The notes under the pieces: model-generated
What the model was told of the DNA's origin: nothing
The model's database searches: none
The model's input: the letters and a program-made list of their open reading frames with translations, nothing else
Shown here: one piece after another, positions 15,796 through 22,479 of the stretch
Layout of the letters: each line of letters opens with the position of its first letter
Position numbering within the stretch: position 1 is the stretch's first letter
DNA from: Brachyspira sp. CAG:484
Lineage (GTDB): Bacteria; Cyanobacteriota; Vampirovibrionia; Gastranaerophilales; Gastranaerophilaceae
Direction of reading: 5' to 3'
Length of the DNA stretch: 39,681 bases
Assembly (NCBI GenBank): GCA_000431315.1
Contig: HF989733.1
Coordinates: 65,182 to 104,862, forward strand
Translations under genes and position numbers: made by a program

Positions 15796-16508
15796 TATTT
15801 TTTCTCTGCTATCATATTATCTGAATTTTCGCTTGATTTGTCTTTTTGTTCAAGCTGACGGGCTTTTTGTGTGTCTGCTTCTGCACCTTTAAAATCCCTT
15901 AGTGCTCTCTTTAGTTTTGCTCTTTCATAATAAGGCCATGCCTCATTCGGAACATAATTTACAAGCGTATTTAAGTCCATAAGTGCATCATAATATCTAC
16001 CCATCTGCATTTGAATTTTAGCTCTTGTAAGATATTTTGAATACTGTTTATTTGTTTTATCATCAACTGCTTTATTTGAAAATTTAAGTGCAATATTCAA
16101 CTCGTTCATTCCAAGATAAACTTTGGCAATTTCATTAGGTCTGCCTGACTTTTGTGCATATTCCAAAGCTCTGGTCCAATCTTTTTTTGATATGTAACAG
16201 TTTGACAATAAAGCATAATCATCTTCTATTGCCTGTTTCATGCTTTCAATTTTTATTAAATCAGCAATACAATTTTCTCTTTGCCCGTTAACGTAAAACC
16301 ACATTGCCCTGTCACGTAACATTTCAGCTCTTGTTGAAGGCAGAATTGATACACCGATAGCAGAATTTCTATATGCAAATTCCATACTCGGTTTGTCATA
16401 GGACAGGTATGCCTTACATTGATAGTAATATGGTAAAGACAGAACGCAGACTCCTAATATTATAAAAATTATCGGAGTATAAACATATTTTTTAATATTT
16501 TTATCCAT
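15795..16508 (-). CDS. Membrane-anchored TPR protein, 237 aa
   Basis: A basic start (DKNIKKY) and one transmembrane helix (residues 11-29, PIIFIILGVCVLSLPYYY) anchor it, with the rest probably periplasmic. From about residue 90 there are several TPR-like helical repeats. The best is the pair around 160-215, with the pattern YYDALMDLNTLVNYVPNEAW then PYYERAKLKRALRDFKGAE. The charged tail (170-237) ends in a K/E-rich stretch. It likely scaffolds other envelope proteins. The promoter (16515-16543) is near-consensus and leaderless. Its stop codon overlaps the start of the flavoprotein gene. Confidence 0.82.
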   Translation of the reverse strand: MDKNIKKYVYTPIIFIILGVCVLSLPYYYQCKAYLSYDKPSMEFAYRNSAIGVSILPSTRAEMLRDRAMWFYVNGQRENCIADLIKIESMKQAIEDDYALLSNCYISKKDWTRALEYAQKSGRPNEIAKVYLGMNELNIALKFSNKAVDDKTNKQYSKYLTRAKIQMQMGRYYDALMDLNTLVNYVPNEAWPYYERAKLKRALRDFKGAEADTQKARQLEQKDKSSENSDNMIAEKK

Positions 16509-16514
16509 ACGGGT

Positions 16515-16543
16515 ATGTTACATTTTTTTTGGGAGATTGTCAA
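16515..16543 (-). promoter_or_regulatory. Near-consensus leaderless promoter of the TPR gene
   Basis: TTGACA (16543-16538) and TAACAT (16520-16515) are separated by exactly 17 nt. The -10 ends 6 nt before the ATG at 16508. This is the clearest leaderless arrangement in the window. Confidence 0.8.
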
Positions 16544-16581
16544 TAGAGTTTTAACTTGTATAAAATTTTTTTAAACAGGGC

Positions 16582-16610
16582 TTGACTGATAGCTGCTCTC
16601 AGGTTGTAAA
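16582..16610 (+). promoter_or_regulatory. Promoter of the second flavoprotein gene
   Basis: TTGACT (16582-16587) and TGTAAA (16605-16610) are 17 nt apart. Transcription would start near 16617, where an in-frame ATG exists, but an AAAGGAG site (16624-16630) precedes the better start at 16638. Confidence 0.5.
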
Positions 16611-16637
16611 CTGTACATGTATGAAAGGAGATATATG

Positions 16638-17180
16638 ATGAACAAAAAAGTTTTGATACTGTCTGCCAGCCCCAGAAAAGGAGGAAATTCCGATATTTTG
16701 TGCGACAGATTTCTTGAAGGTGCTGTTGAAGCCGGAAATGAAGCAGAAAAAATTTTCTTGAGGGATAAAAAGATTAACTACTGCACAGGCTGCGGTTTAT
16801 GTAATAACAATGGTTACAGCGCCTGTTCGCAAAATGATGACATGGCTGAAATTCTTGATAAAATGATTGCCGCAGATGTTATTGTTATGGCAACGCCTGT
16901 TTACTTTTATACAATGGATGCTCAGATGAAAACACTCATTGACAGATGTTGTGCAAAATATACAAAGATAAACAATAAAGAATTTTACTTTATTGCAACA
17001 GCCGCTGATGGAAACAGGCAGGCGCTTGAAAGGACCTTTGACGGCTTCCGCGGTTTTACCGACTGTCTTTCCGGAGTTAAAGAAAAGGGTGTTATCTATG
17101 GCGCAGGTGTTTGGCAAAAAGGTGAAATTAACAGCACACCACTTGTGGAACATGCTTATGAAATGGGTAAGACAGTTTAA
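16638..17180 (+). CDS. Flavodoxin-fold NAD(P)H-dependent oxidoreductase, 180 aa
   Basis: The start KKVLILSASPRKGGNSD is the phosphate-binding loop of NAD(P)H:FMN reductases. C-T-G-C-G-L-C (residues 49-55) with a further Cys at about 63 matches the Cys cluster seen in the protein at 15169, and ATPVYFYTMDAQMK is the second flavin loop. The family normally begins at this lysine-rich stretch, so I prefer ATG 16638 over the tandem ATG at 16635 and the upstream ATG at 16617. It probably reduces quinones, flavins or nitro compounds. It converges on the nucleotidyltransferase gene, with 1 nt between the two stop codons. Confidence 0.88.
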   Translation: MNKKVLILSASPRKGGNSDILCDRFLEGAVEAGNEAEKIFLRDKKINYCTGCGLCNNNGYSACSQNDDMAEILDKMIAADVIVMATPVYFYTMDAQMKTLIDRCCAKYTKINNKEFYFIATAADGNRQALERTFDGFRGFTDCLSGVKEKGVIYGAGVWQKGEINSTPLVEHAYEMGKTV

Positions 17181-17181
17181 T

Positions 17182-17769
17182 TTACGGGCACCACTCAATT
17201 ATGCCTGAATGATTTTGTGAATTTCGCCATTTTAAAAAATCATGGAATGTTGTAATGCCGTCTTCAATGACGGCTTTATAATATTCTATTCCGGGAATTT
17301 TCATATCATCTGGAGTTTCATATTTTAATTTGAGTATGGTTTCTCTTGTTTTAGGGGTGAGTACTTGTTTTATACGTTCTGATACGTGTTCAAAATATCC
17401 GTCATACCTGGAACCTTCTTCAATATATATCATATCGAGCTGCCAGTTTTGATTTTCATTGTCAGTGTATATTGCGTGGCATTCAAGACACTTTTCTTCT
17501 GTGTCGGTCAAATCTACGATGGTTGTTGTTTTAATATTTTTGTGTGCTGCAAGTTTTTTCATGACATTTTCTGCCTTTTCCATAGATATATTTTTTGAAT
17601 AAATATGGAGATCAATATCTCTGTGCTTCATCATTAGACCTGTTATAAGAGAGCCGACAATATTAACCCTTGCACCTTCACTGTTCCATAAATTAAAAAT
17701 ATCTGTATCGTCTATAATTTCCCATGCAATGTTCTGATTTTTTTCTGATATTTTAAAAATATTTTCCAT
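17182..17769 (-). CDS. Minimal nucleotidyltransferase-fold protein, 195 aa
   Basis: The motif I-V-G-S-L-I-T-G-L, then R-D-I-D-L-H-I (residues 35-55), gives the G-S ... D-x-D signature of nucleotidyltransferase-fold enzymes, and L-D-M-I-Y (about 115) may supply the third carboxylate. No antitoxin partner is encoded next to it, so a toxin-antitoxin (MNT/HEPN) role is not indicated. I chose ATG 17769: TATAAT (17782-17777) ends 7 nt upstream, a leaderless pattern, whereas the longer frame to 17820 would overlap the upstream gene and add a hydrophobic stretch with no ribosome-binding site. The nucleotide and substrate are unknown. Confidence 0.78.
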   Translation of the reverse strand: MENIFKISEKNQNIAWEIIDDTDIFNLWNSEGARVNIVGSLITGLMMKHRDIDLHIYSKNISMEKAENVMKKLAAHKNIKTTTIVDLTDTEEKCLECHAIYTDNENQNWQLDMIYIEEGSRYDGYFEHVSERIKQVLTPKTRETILKLKYETPDDMKIPGIEYYKAVIEDGITTFHDFLKWRNSQNHSGIIEWCP

Positions 17770-17812
17770 AAAAAATATTATAACACTAAAGTGTGGACTT
17801 GAAACTAAAGAT

Positions 17813-18745
17813 TTAATCAAAAAGCCCGGGCTGTAAGGCTAAAAAACTTTCCTGCTTTCCTTCATGTATAATATCTGTATCTTTTATATTTCCGATTAAA
17901 ATCGGTGAATTTTTGTCATGATTTTTTAAATTTTTAAATGCTATATCCGGGTTTTTGTTTGCGTAGCAATATTTACAGCCGTTAGGACATGTATCATACC
18001 AGCCTATATCGCGGCTTGGAATACATTTACAGAATTGTCTGCTTCCTTTATGTTGAATTTTTTTAAACCTAGTTCCGTTTGCTTTTGATAATATTTCTGA
18101 GGTAATACATCCTGAGCTGCATATACCGTATTTTGTATAATCCTCTTTATCTGCACAGGTTTGGATTTTCAGATTATACTTTTCTCCTGTTTTACCAAGA
18201 CCTGTGAGAATGTTAATTTTGTCTTCAGGAGTGAAGGGGATAATCTCAGGCATATTTTTTTCAAGTTTTTTATACATTTCGACAAAGCTGAAAATGCAGA
18301 AACTGACATATGGTGAAATTTTTTCTGCCATATACTCGAAAGTTTCAAGATGCTTTTGAACTGTGTATTTTTGTGTTAGCAAAATAGGGTCATAACGCCA
18401 TGAAATGCGCTCTCTGCCTGTGATTTGCGAAAGCTTAATTAAGGTATCAATGCTTTCATCGATTGAAGGTACATTAGGTTCTATATCTTTTTCGTAGGCA
18501 GTAATTGTATAGTGACAGAAGATATTAAATCTGTCAGATATTTCATGCAGTCTTGAAAGGACAGGTTTATAATTTTTGGAGCAAAACACAACACAGTCAA
18601 CGACATCCGGTGTCAGAGAAAATCTGTATACATGGTCAGGGAAGAGCGGATTTCGTGAATAGACAAAACCTTCCTCAAACCTTTTTAAAAGCCAGTCGCT
18701 GTAATAATTAACAGTATCAGTTCTTCCGCCGGTGTTTATAATCAT
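17813..18745 (-). CDS. DUF1848 family protein, 310 aa
   Basis: The start MIINTGGRTDTVNYYSDWL and the L-T-P-D-V-V-D-C-V-V-F block match the DUF1848 family, whose members have a TIM-barrel-like domain and C-terminal cysteines. Here the C-terminus has C-S-S-G-C (about 215), C-K-C (about 243) and C-P-N-G-C-K-Y-C-Y-A-N (about 257-266), which could bind an Fe-S cluster in a radical-SAM-like manner, as suggested for the family. The substrate is unknown. An AAGGGAAG site supports the start. The GNAT gene is just upstream on the same strand (17 nt), so they may be co-transcribed. Confidence 0.88.
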   Translation of the reverse strand: MIINTGGRTDTVNYYSDWLLKRFEEGFVYSRNPLFPDHVYRFSLTPDVVDCVVFCSKNYKPVLSRLHEISDRFNIFCHYTITAYEKDIEPNVPSIDESIDTLIKLSQITGRERISWRYDPILLTQKYTVQKHLETFEYMAEKISPYVSFCIFSFVEMYKKLEKNMPEIIPFTPEDKINILTGLGKTGEKYNLKIQTCADKEDYTKYGICSSGCITSEILSKANGTRFKKIQHKGSRQFCKCIPSRDIGWYDTCPNGCKYCYANKNPDIAFKNLKNHDKNSPILIGNIKDTDIIHEGKQESFLALQPGLFD

Positions 18746-18762
18746 AGCTTCCCTTATAAATT

Positions 18763-19359
18763 TTAAAGATTTTCTGTTTCAACAAAATGCTTCTCTGAAT
18801 TGTTCCAGTATTTGCGGTACACGAATGAACCGGATTTATCAAAATTCAACTGGTACATTCTGAATATAACAGGTATGTCTTTAGGCTGCCATTGTTCTAA
18901 ATAGGAATACTGATACTGCATTCCAAGACGTTTCATAACATTACCGCTGCGCGGATTATTAATATCATGAGTAGCTGTAATATATGGAATTCCATCAAAT
19001 TTTGCCTGTTGTACAATTGCTTTGCAGGCTTCAAAAACAATGCCTTTATGCCAAAATTCCTTTTTTAATCCATAACCTAAATCATAACTTTCATCTATAT
19101 TAATTTTAGCGTATCCAATCGGTATATTGTCACTTTTCAAACATATTGCATACTGGTAGCCTTTAGGCTGATTATATGGTTCTTCATATTTTTTCTTATA
19201 AAACTCTTTTGCATCATCAATGGATTTTAAAGGAAACCATGGAAGAAAACGGTTTACTTCTTCATCTCCAAAAATAGATAAGACAGCCGGCAAATCCTGT
19301 TCATTAAATTTTCTTAGTAAAAGTCTTTCAGTTTCAATATCAGGAGTATTACAAGACAT
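18763..19359 (-). CDS. GNAT acetyltransferase, RimJ/RimL type, 198 aa
   Basis: The N-terminus IETERLLLRKFNEQDLPAVL is typical of the RimJ/RimL subgroup. IGYAKIN, then LGYGLKKEFWHKGIVFEACK, covers strands and the acetyl-CoA loop, although the usual Q/R-x-x-G-x-G/A is weakened to W-H-K-G-I-V. N-x-x-S-x-x-V-M-K-R-L-G-M (about 143-155) is the conserved C-terminal motif. It would transfer an acetyl group from acetyl-CoA to an amine on a protein or small molecule. AAAGGAAA is the ribosome-binding site. It begins a short leftward operon with the DUF1848 gene. Confidence 0.9.
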   Translation of the reverse strand: MSCNTPDIETERLLLRKFNEQDLPAVLSIFGDEEVNRFLPWFPLKSIDDAKEFYKKKYEEPYNQPKGYQYAICLKSDNIPIGYAKINIDESYDLGYGLKKEFWHKGIVFEACKAIVQQAKFDGIPYITATHDINNPRSGNVMKRLGMQYQYSYLEQWQPKDIPVIFRMYQLNFDKSGSFVYRKYWNNSEKHFVETENL

Positions 19360-19679
19360 TCTAAATTTCCTTTCTGCCTTTAAAAGTTTTAAATATTGCC
19401 TGTTGCGGGAGATGCACTATTATATTTTGTAAAACAGGTTAATAAAAAAATCAACTATATTTAAGGAATTTGATTTCAGCTTTGTATAATTTTTAATTGC
19501 AAAAAAGTTTATTTATGAAATATAAATCTGCTAAGCCAGCAGTAGTAGTGTCTTTTTAAATATTTAAATATTTGATTGGTATCATTTGTTATCGTAATAC
19601 TTTTTCAAAATTATACTAATTAGTTCCTTACTATTTTAAACTGTAATATTGATAATCTCGAAACAAGGAGGAGGTAATT
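19360..19679. other. 320-nt AT-rich intergenic region before the recombinase
   Basis: No gene is visible. CTGCT/AGCAG forms a small hairpin near 19528-19542. Several TATAAT-like and TTAAAT-like strings occur, but no single promoter stands out. The region ends with a very strong AAGGAGGAGG ribosome-binding site for the recombinase. It marks the boundary between core genes and the glycan island. Confidence 0.4.
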
Positions 19680-20219
19680 ATGAATAAAGTTGAACCAATT
19701 AGAAGTAAAAATGATTTAAGAAAAGTTGAACAGATTTTATCCAAAAATCCTAGAGATTTATTAATGTTCACACTTGGCACTAATTGTGGGCTAAGAATTT
19801 CGGATATTCTTGCCTTGAATGTTGGAAATGTAAGAGGAAAGACTTACATACAGCTGATTGAAAAGAAAACAGGGAAATATAAAAAATTTCCTATTAATGC
19901 AAAATTAAAGCCGATGTTAGAAGAGTTCACACAAGGTCGAAGTGCTGATGAGCCTTTATTTATGACTAAGTTTAAGAATAGATTAGGCAGAGTAACCGCT
20001 TATTATACAATCAGGCATGCATGTGAAGAAGCTAATTTAGAAGAAAGGTTTGGGACTCATTCTATGAGAAAGACTTTTGGTTATCATCATTATAAGCAAT
20101 ACAAAGATGTTGTTATGCTACAGAAGATATTTAACCACTCAAGCCCATTCGTTACTTTAACTTATATTGGTATAGAACAGGAACAGATTTATGAGAGTTA
20201 CACAAACTTCATTTTGTAG
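19680..20219 (+). CDS. Short tyrosine site-specific recombinase, 179 aa
   Basis: This is the catalytic domain of a tyrosine recombinase with all key residues: R39 (C-G-L-R-I-S-D), K62 or K63 (E-K-K-T-G), H127-x-x-R130 (T-H-S-M-R-K), H153 (F-N-H-S) and the nucleophile Y162 (T-Y-I-G-I). The N-terminal core-binding domain of full-length integrases is missing, as in FimB/FimE-like DNA invertases of about 180-200 aa. It has a very strong ribosome-binding site. A 171-bp cassette bounded by perfect 27-bp inverted repeats begins 43 nt after its stop codon, which makes it the likely inversion enzyme for the glycan operon promoter (inference from architecture). Confidence 0.93.
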   Translation: MNKVEPIRSKNDLRKVEQILSKNPRDLLMFTLGTNCGLRISDILALNVGNVRGKTYIQLIEKKTGKYKKFPINAKLKPMLEEFTQGRSADEPLFMTKFKNRLGRVTAYYTIRHACEEANLEERFGTHSMRKTFGYHHYKQYKDVVMLQKIFNHSSPFVTLTYIGIEQEQIYESYTNFIL

Positions 20220-20262
20220 GCTCAAATAACTATTCTAGCCGGGTTTTGCAACATAATGGAAG

Positions 20263-20289
20263 TATACATAATTTGTAATTTGTACAGAA
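20263..20289 (+). repeat. Left inverted repeat of the cassette (27 bp)
   Basis: It begins TATACATAATTTG and ends TTTGTACAGAA. It is the exact reverse complement of 20407-20433, and identity stops at both ends, so the repeat length is exactly 27 bp. Confidence 0.95.
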
Positions 20290-20303
20290 AAATATCTGAC
20301 TTT

Positions 20304-20330
20304 ATTATATATCAAATAAAATTTTAACAA
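20304..20330 (-). promoter_or_regulatory. Leftward promoter-like signal inside the invertible core
   Basis: TATAAT (20309-20304) is preceded by TTGTTA (20330-20325) with a 15-nt spacer, short but tolerated. In this orientation transcription would leave the cassette leftward, antisense to the 3' end of the recombinase gene. After inversion it would start near 20399 and run into the glycan operon. Confidence 0.55.
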
Positions 20331-20406
20331 CATATAGTTTAAAATTAAGTATAGAAAGTGAAATTTATCCCTGAATTTACTCCTGTAAACACTTATTACT
20401 ACTTTG

Positions 20407-20433
20407 TTCTGTACAAATTACAAATTATGTATA
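20407..20433 (-). repeat. Right inverted repeat of the cassette (27 bp)
   Basis: It begins TTCTGTACAAA and ends AAATTATGTATA. It is the exact reverse complement of the left repeat. A recombinase crossover site probably lies within it. Confidence 0.95.
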
Positions 20434-20458
20434 TAAAAGATATGGGATTAAGGGGGGT

Positions 20459-20509
20459 ATGATGATTGTTTATTTTGATTATCCCGAAGGTGAAGGAGCA
20501 ATAAAATGA
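20459..20509 (+). CDS. 16-codon upstream ORF coupled to the glycan operon
   Basis: An ATG after AAGGGGGG opens a 16-codon frame whose TGA overlaps the ATG of the next gene (ATGA at 20506-20509). It may be a leader peptide giving translational coupling. The downstream gene also has its own AAGGAG site, so the ORF could equally be chance. Confidence 0.35.
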   Translation: MMIVYFDYPEGEGAIK

Positions 20510-22008
20510 AAATAATTGTACAGGCAGGTGGTAAAGGAAGAAGATTAGAAGGTTTAACAAGAAATAAACCTAAGTGTTTGGTACCTGTCAATAATCTTCC
20601 GATTATTTTTTATGCATTTCAAAAATTTAAAGATGCCGAATTTACAATTATTGCTGATTATAAAACGGATGTTCTTGAAAAATATCTGCTGGCATTTGCC
20701 TCTCAGTATAATTATAAAATTATTAAAGCAGCTAAAAAGGGAACAATTTCAGGTATAAAAGAAGCAATTGCATCATATAAAGAAGATGAACCATTTATGA
20801 TTATGTGGTGCGATTTAATTTTGTCTGAAGGTTTCGAAATACCGGCTAAAAAAGGAAATTACATTGGAATTTCAAAAGATTTTGACTGCCGTTGGTCGTA
20901 TATAGATGACAAATTTGTAAAACAACCTTCTAAAGAAAATGGTGTTGCGGGTTTGTTTATTTTTGAAAACAAAAAAATATTAGAAGATATTAAAGAAGAA
21001 GGTGCTTTTGTCAGATGGCTTGAAACCCAAAATATTAAATTTAATCGTTTAAATTTATATGGCTCAAAAGAAATCGGAACATTACTTTCTTATTCTGATA
21101 GTAATGACTCATCGCCGCGTTGTCGTCCTTTTAATTCAATTGAATTTGATGGAGATATTATCATTAAACGTGGAATAAATGAACAGGGACAAAAGATTGC
21201 AATTGATGAAATTACTTGGTATAAACATGTTAAAAAGCTTGGTTTTGAAAATATGCCTGAAATTTATGAATATGAACCACTTAAAATGAAACGTGTTCAA
21301 GGAAAAAATATTTACGAATATGATTGTCTGACAAAATCACAAAAAAGAGAGGTTTTAAGAAAGCTAATCGAAGCTTTGAAAACACTTCACAGCCTCGAAC
21401 CATCACAGCCTGTAAATATTCAAGATGTAGAAGATAATTTTTACAATAAAACTTTTGCAAGATTGACCAAAGTTGAAAAGCTTATTCCTTTTGCACAAAA
21501 AGAATTTATTAAAATCAATGGCACTTATTACAGGAATGTTTTTGCGAGCAAGGAAGAACTTAAAGAGGCAATTAAAACAATTTATCCGGAAGAATTCAAA
21601 CTAATTCATGGCGATTGTACTTTTTCAAATTTGATGTTTGATACATTCAATATGAAAGCGATTTTAATTGACCCTCGTGGATATTTTGGGAAAACCAAAT
21701 TTTATGGTGATGCTGATTATGATTGGGCGAAACTTTATTATTCCATAAAAGGTGAATACGACCAATTCAATCGCAAGAAGTTCACTCTTGATATAAAAGA
21801 GAAAGAAGTTGAACTAGCTATAAAGCCAAATAATTGGTCAGATATGGAAGACTTTTTCTTTGAGTGTTTGCCACAGGTAAGCAGATATAAGATAAAACTT
21901 CTTCATGCAATTATATGGCTTTCGCTAACCACTTATGTTTGGGAAGATTATGACTCAATCTGCGGGGCTTTTTATAATGGAGTCCTAAAACTGGGAGAGG
22001 TACTTTAA
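20506..22008 (+). CDS. Nucleotidyltransferase - small-molecule kinase fusion, 500 aa
   Basis: Residues 1-195 are a sugar- or choline-phosphate nucleotidyltransferase domain. IIVQAGGKGRRLEGLTRNKPKCLVPV contains the G-x-G-x-R NTP loop and the conserved K-P-K, and M-W-C-D (about 105) carries the metal Asp. Residues 225-500 are an aminoglycoside/choline-kinase-like domain with L-I-H-G-D-C-T-F-S-N-L-M-F-D (about 365-378, catalytic Asp and Asn) and L-I-D-P-R-G (about 386). The order resembles the LicC-LicA pairing of phosphocholine activation, so it may phosphorylate and activate a small alcohol, amine or sugar for glycan decoration. The substrate is not deducible. It is the first gene of the operon, with an AAGGAG site, and its stop overlaps the next start (TAATG). 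Confidence 0.88.
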   Translation: MKIIVQAGGKGRRLEGLTRNKPKCLVPVNNLPIIFYAFQKFKDAEFTIIADYKTDVLEKYLLAFASQYNYKIIKAAKKGTISGIKEAIASYKEDEPFMIMWCDLILSEGFEIPAKKGNYIGISKDFDCRWSYIDDKFVKQPSKENGVAGLFIFENKKILEDIKEEGAFVRWLETQNIKFNRLNLYGSKEIGTLLSYSDSNDSSPRCRPFNSIEFDGDIIIKRGINEQGQKIAIDEITWYKHVKKLGFENMPEIYEYEPLKMKRVQGKNIYEYDCLTKSQKREVLRKLIEALKTLHSLEPSQPVNIQDVEDNFYNKTFARLTKVEKLIPFAQKEFIKINGTYYRNVFASKEELKEAIKTIYPEEFKLIHGDCTFSNLMFDTFNMKAILIDPRGYFGKTKFYGDADYDWAKLYYSIKGEYDQFNRKKFTLDIKEKEVELAIKPNNWSDMEDFFFECLPQVSRYKIKLLHAIIWLSLTTYVWEDYDSICGAFYNGVLKLGEVL

Positions 22009-22376
22009 TGCTGGAATTTTCTTCTCTTAATAAAACTTGGATATTAGATATAGATGGAACATTAGTTAAGCATAATGGTCATAAAATTGATGGTCATGAC
22101 ACATTGTTAGATGGTGTTAAAGAATTTTTTTCCAAAATTTCAAGTGAAGATAAAATAGTTCTTTTGACTGCAAGAAAAGAAGAATATTTAGAAGATTTAA
22201 AGCAATTTTTAAAAGAAAGCCATATTCGTTATGATTATCTTTTAACCGACATGCCAATGGGTGAGAGGATTTTGGTAAATGACAATAAACCAAGCGGTCT
22301 TAATATGGCTTTTGCCATTAATAAAGCTAGAGATGGGGCTTTAAATATTAATTACAAAATAAATGAGGAATTATAA
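22008..22376 (+). CDS. HAD-family phosphatase, 122 aa
   Basis: D-I-D-G-T (residues 14-18) is the HAD nucleophile motif I, L-T-A-R-K (about 52-56) motif II and V-N-D-N-K (about 89-93) a motif III/IV acid region. The protein is short, with a minimal cap, as in capsule-biosynthesis HAD phosphatases that dephosphorylate sugar- or polyol-phosphates. Its start overlaps the stop of the kinase fusion by one base, so the two are translated together and probably act on the same metabolite. Confidence 0.88.
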   Translation: MLEFSSLNKTWILDIDGTLVKHNGHKIDGHDTLLDGVKEFFSKISSEDKIVLLTARKEEYLEDLKQFLKESHIRYDYLLTDMPMGERILVNDNKPSGLNMAFAINKARDGALNINYKINEEL

Positions 22377-22378
22377 AA

Positions 22379-22426
22379 ATGACAACTTTACCAGAAACTC
22401 ACAAATATTTTTATAGCAGAAGGTAA
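22379..22426 (+). other. 15-codon ORF, possible gene remnant
   Basis: An ATG lies 2 nt after the HAD stop codon (TAAAAATG) and opens a frame that stops after 15 codons. The position is that of the next gene in a tightly packed operon, so it may be the 5' stub of a deleted gene. The following 53 nt to the next start hold no feature except the CGGAG site of the next gene. Confidence 0.3.
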
Positions 22427-22479
22427 CGCACTGATTTTGTTATATATTTCCTGGATTTATTAAATAACGGAGTTAAATA

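Larger units (their letters stand above)
20263..20433. promoter_or_regulatory. Candidate invertible DNA segment upstream of the glycan operon
   Basis: Perfect 27-bp inverted repeats lie at 20263-20289 and 20407-20433 and enclose a 117-bp AT-rich core. The size and layout match the invertible promoters of Bacteroides capsule loci and the RecV-controlled switches of Clostridioides difficile. The recombinase gene ends 43 bp to the left and the first glycan gene starts 72 bp to the right. The core has no ORF of note. A leftward TATAAT promoter-like signal sits in the core, so inversion would redirect it into the operon. A weaker TGTACA-16-TATAAA signal at the right repeat edge (20410-20437) could give basal rightward transcription in either orientation, so which state is ON is not settled by sequence alone. 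Confidence 0.85.

Noticed and set aside
17182..17769. Toxin of a toxin-antitoxin pair (nucleotidyltransferase type)
   Set aside because: No small partner gene is adjacent. The neighbours are a DUF1848 gene and a convergent flavoprotein.
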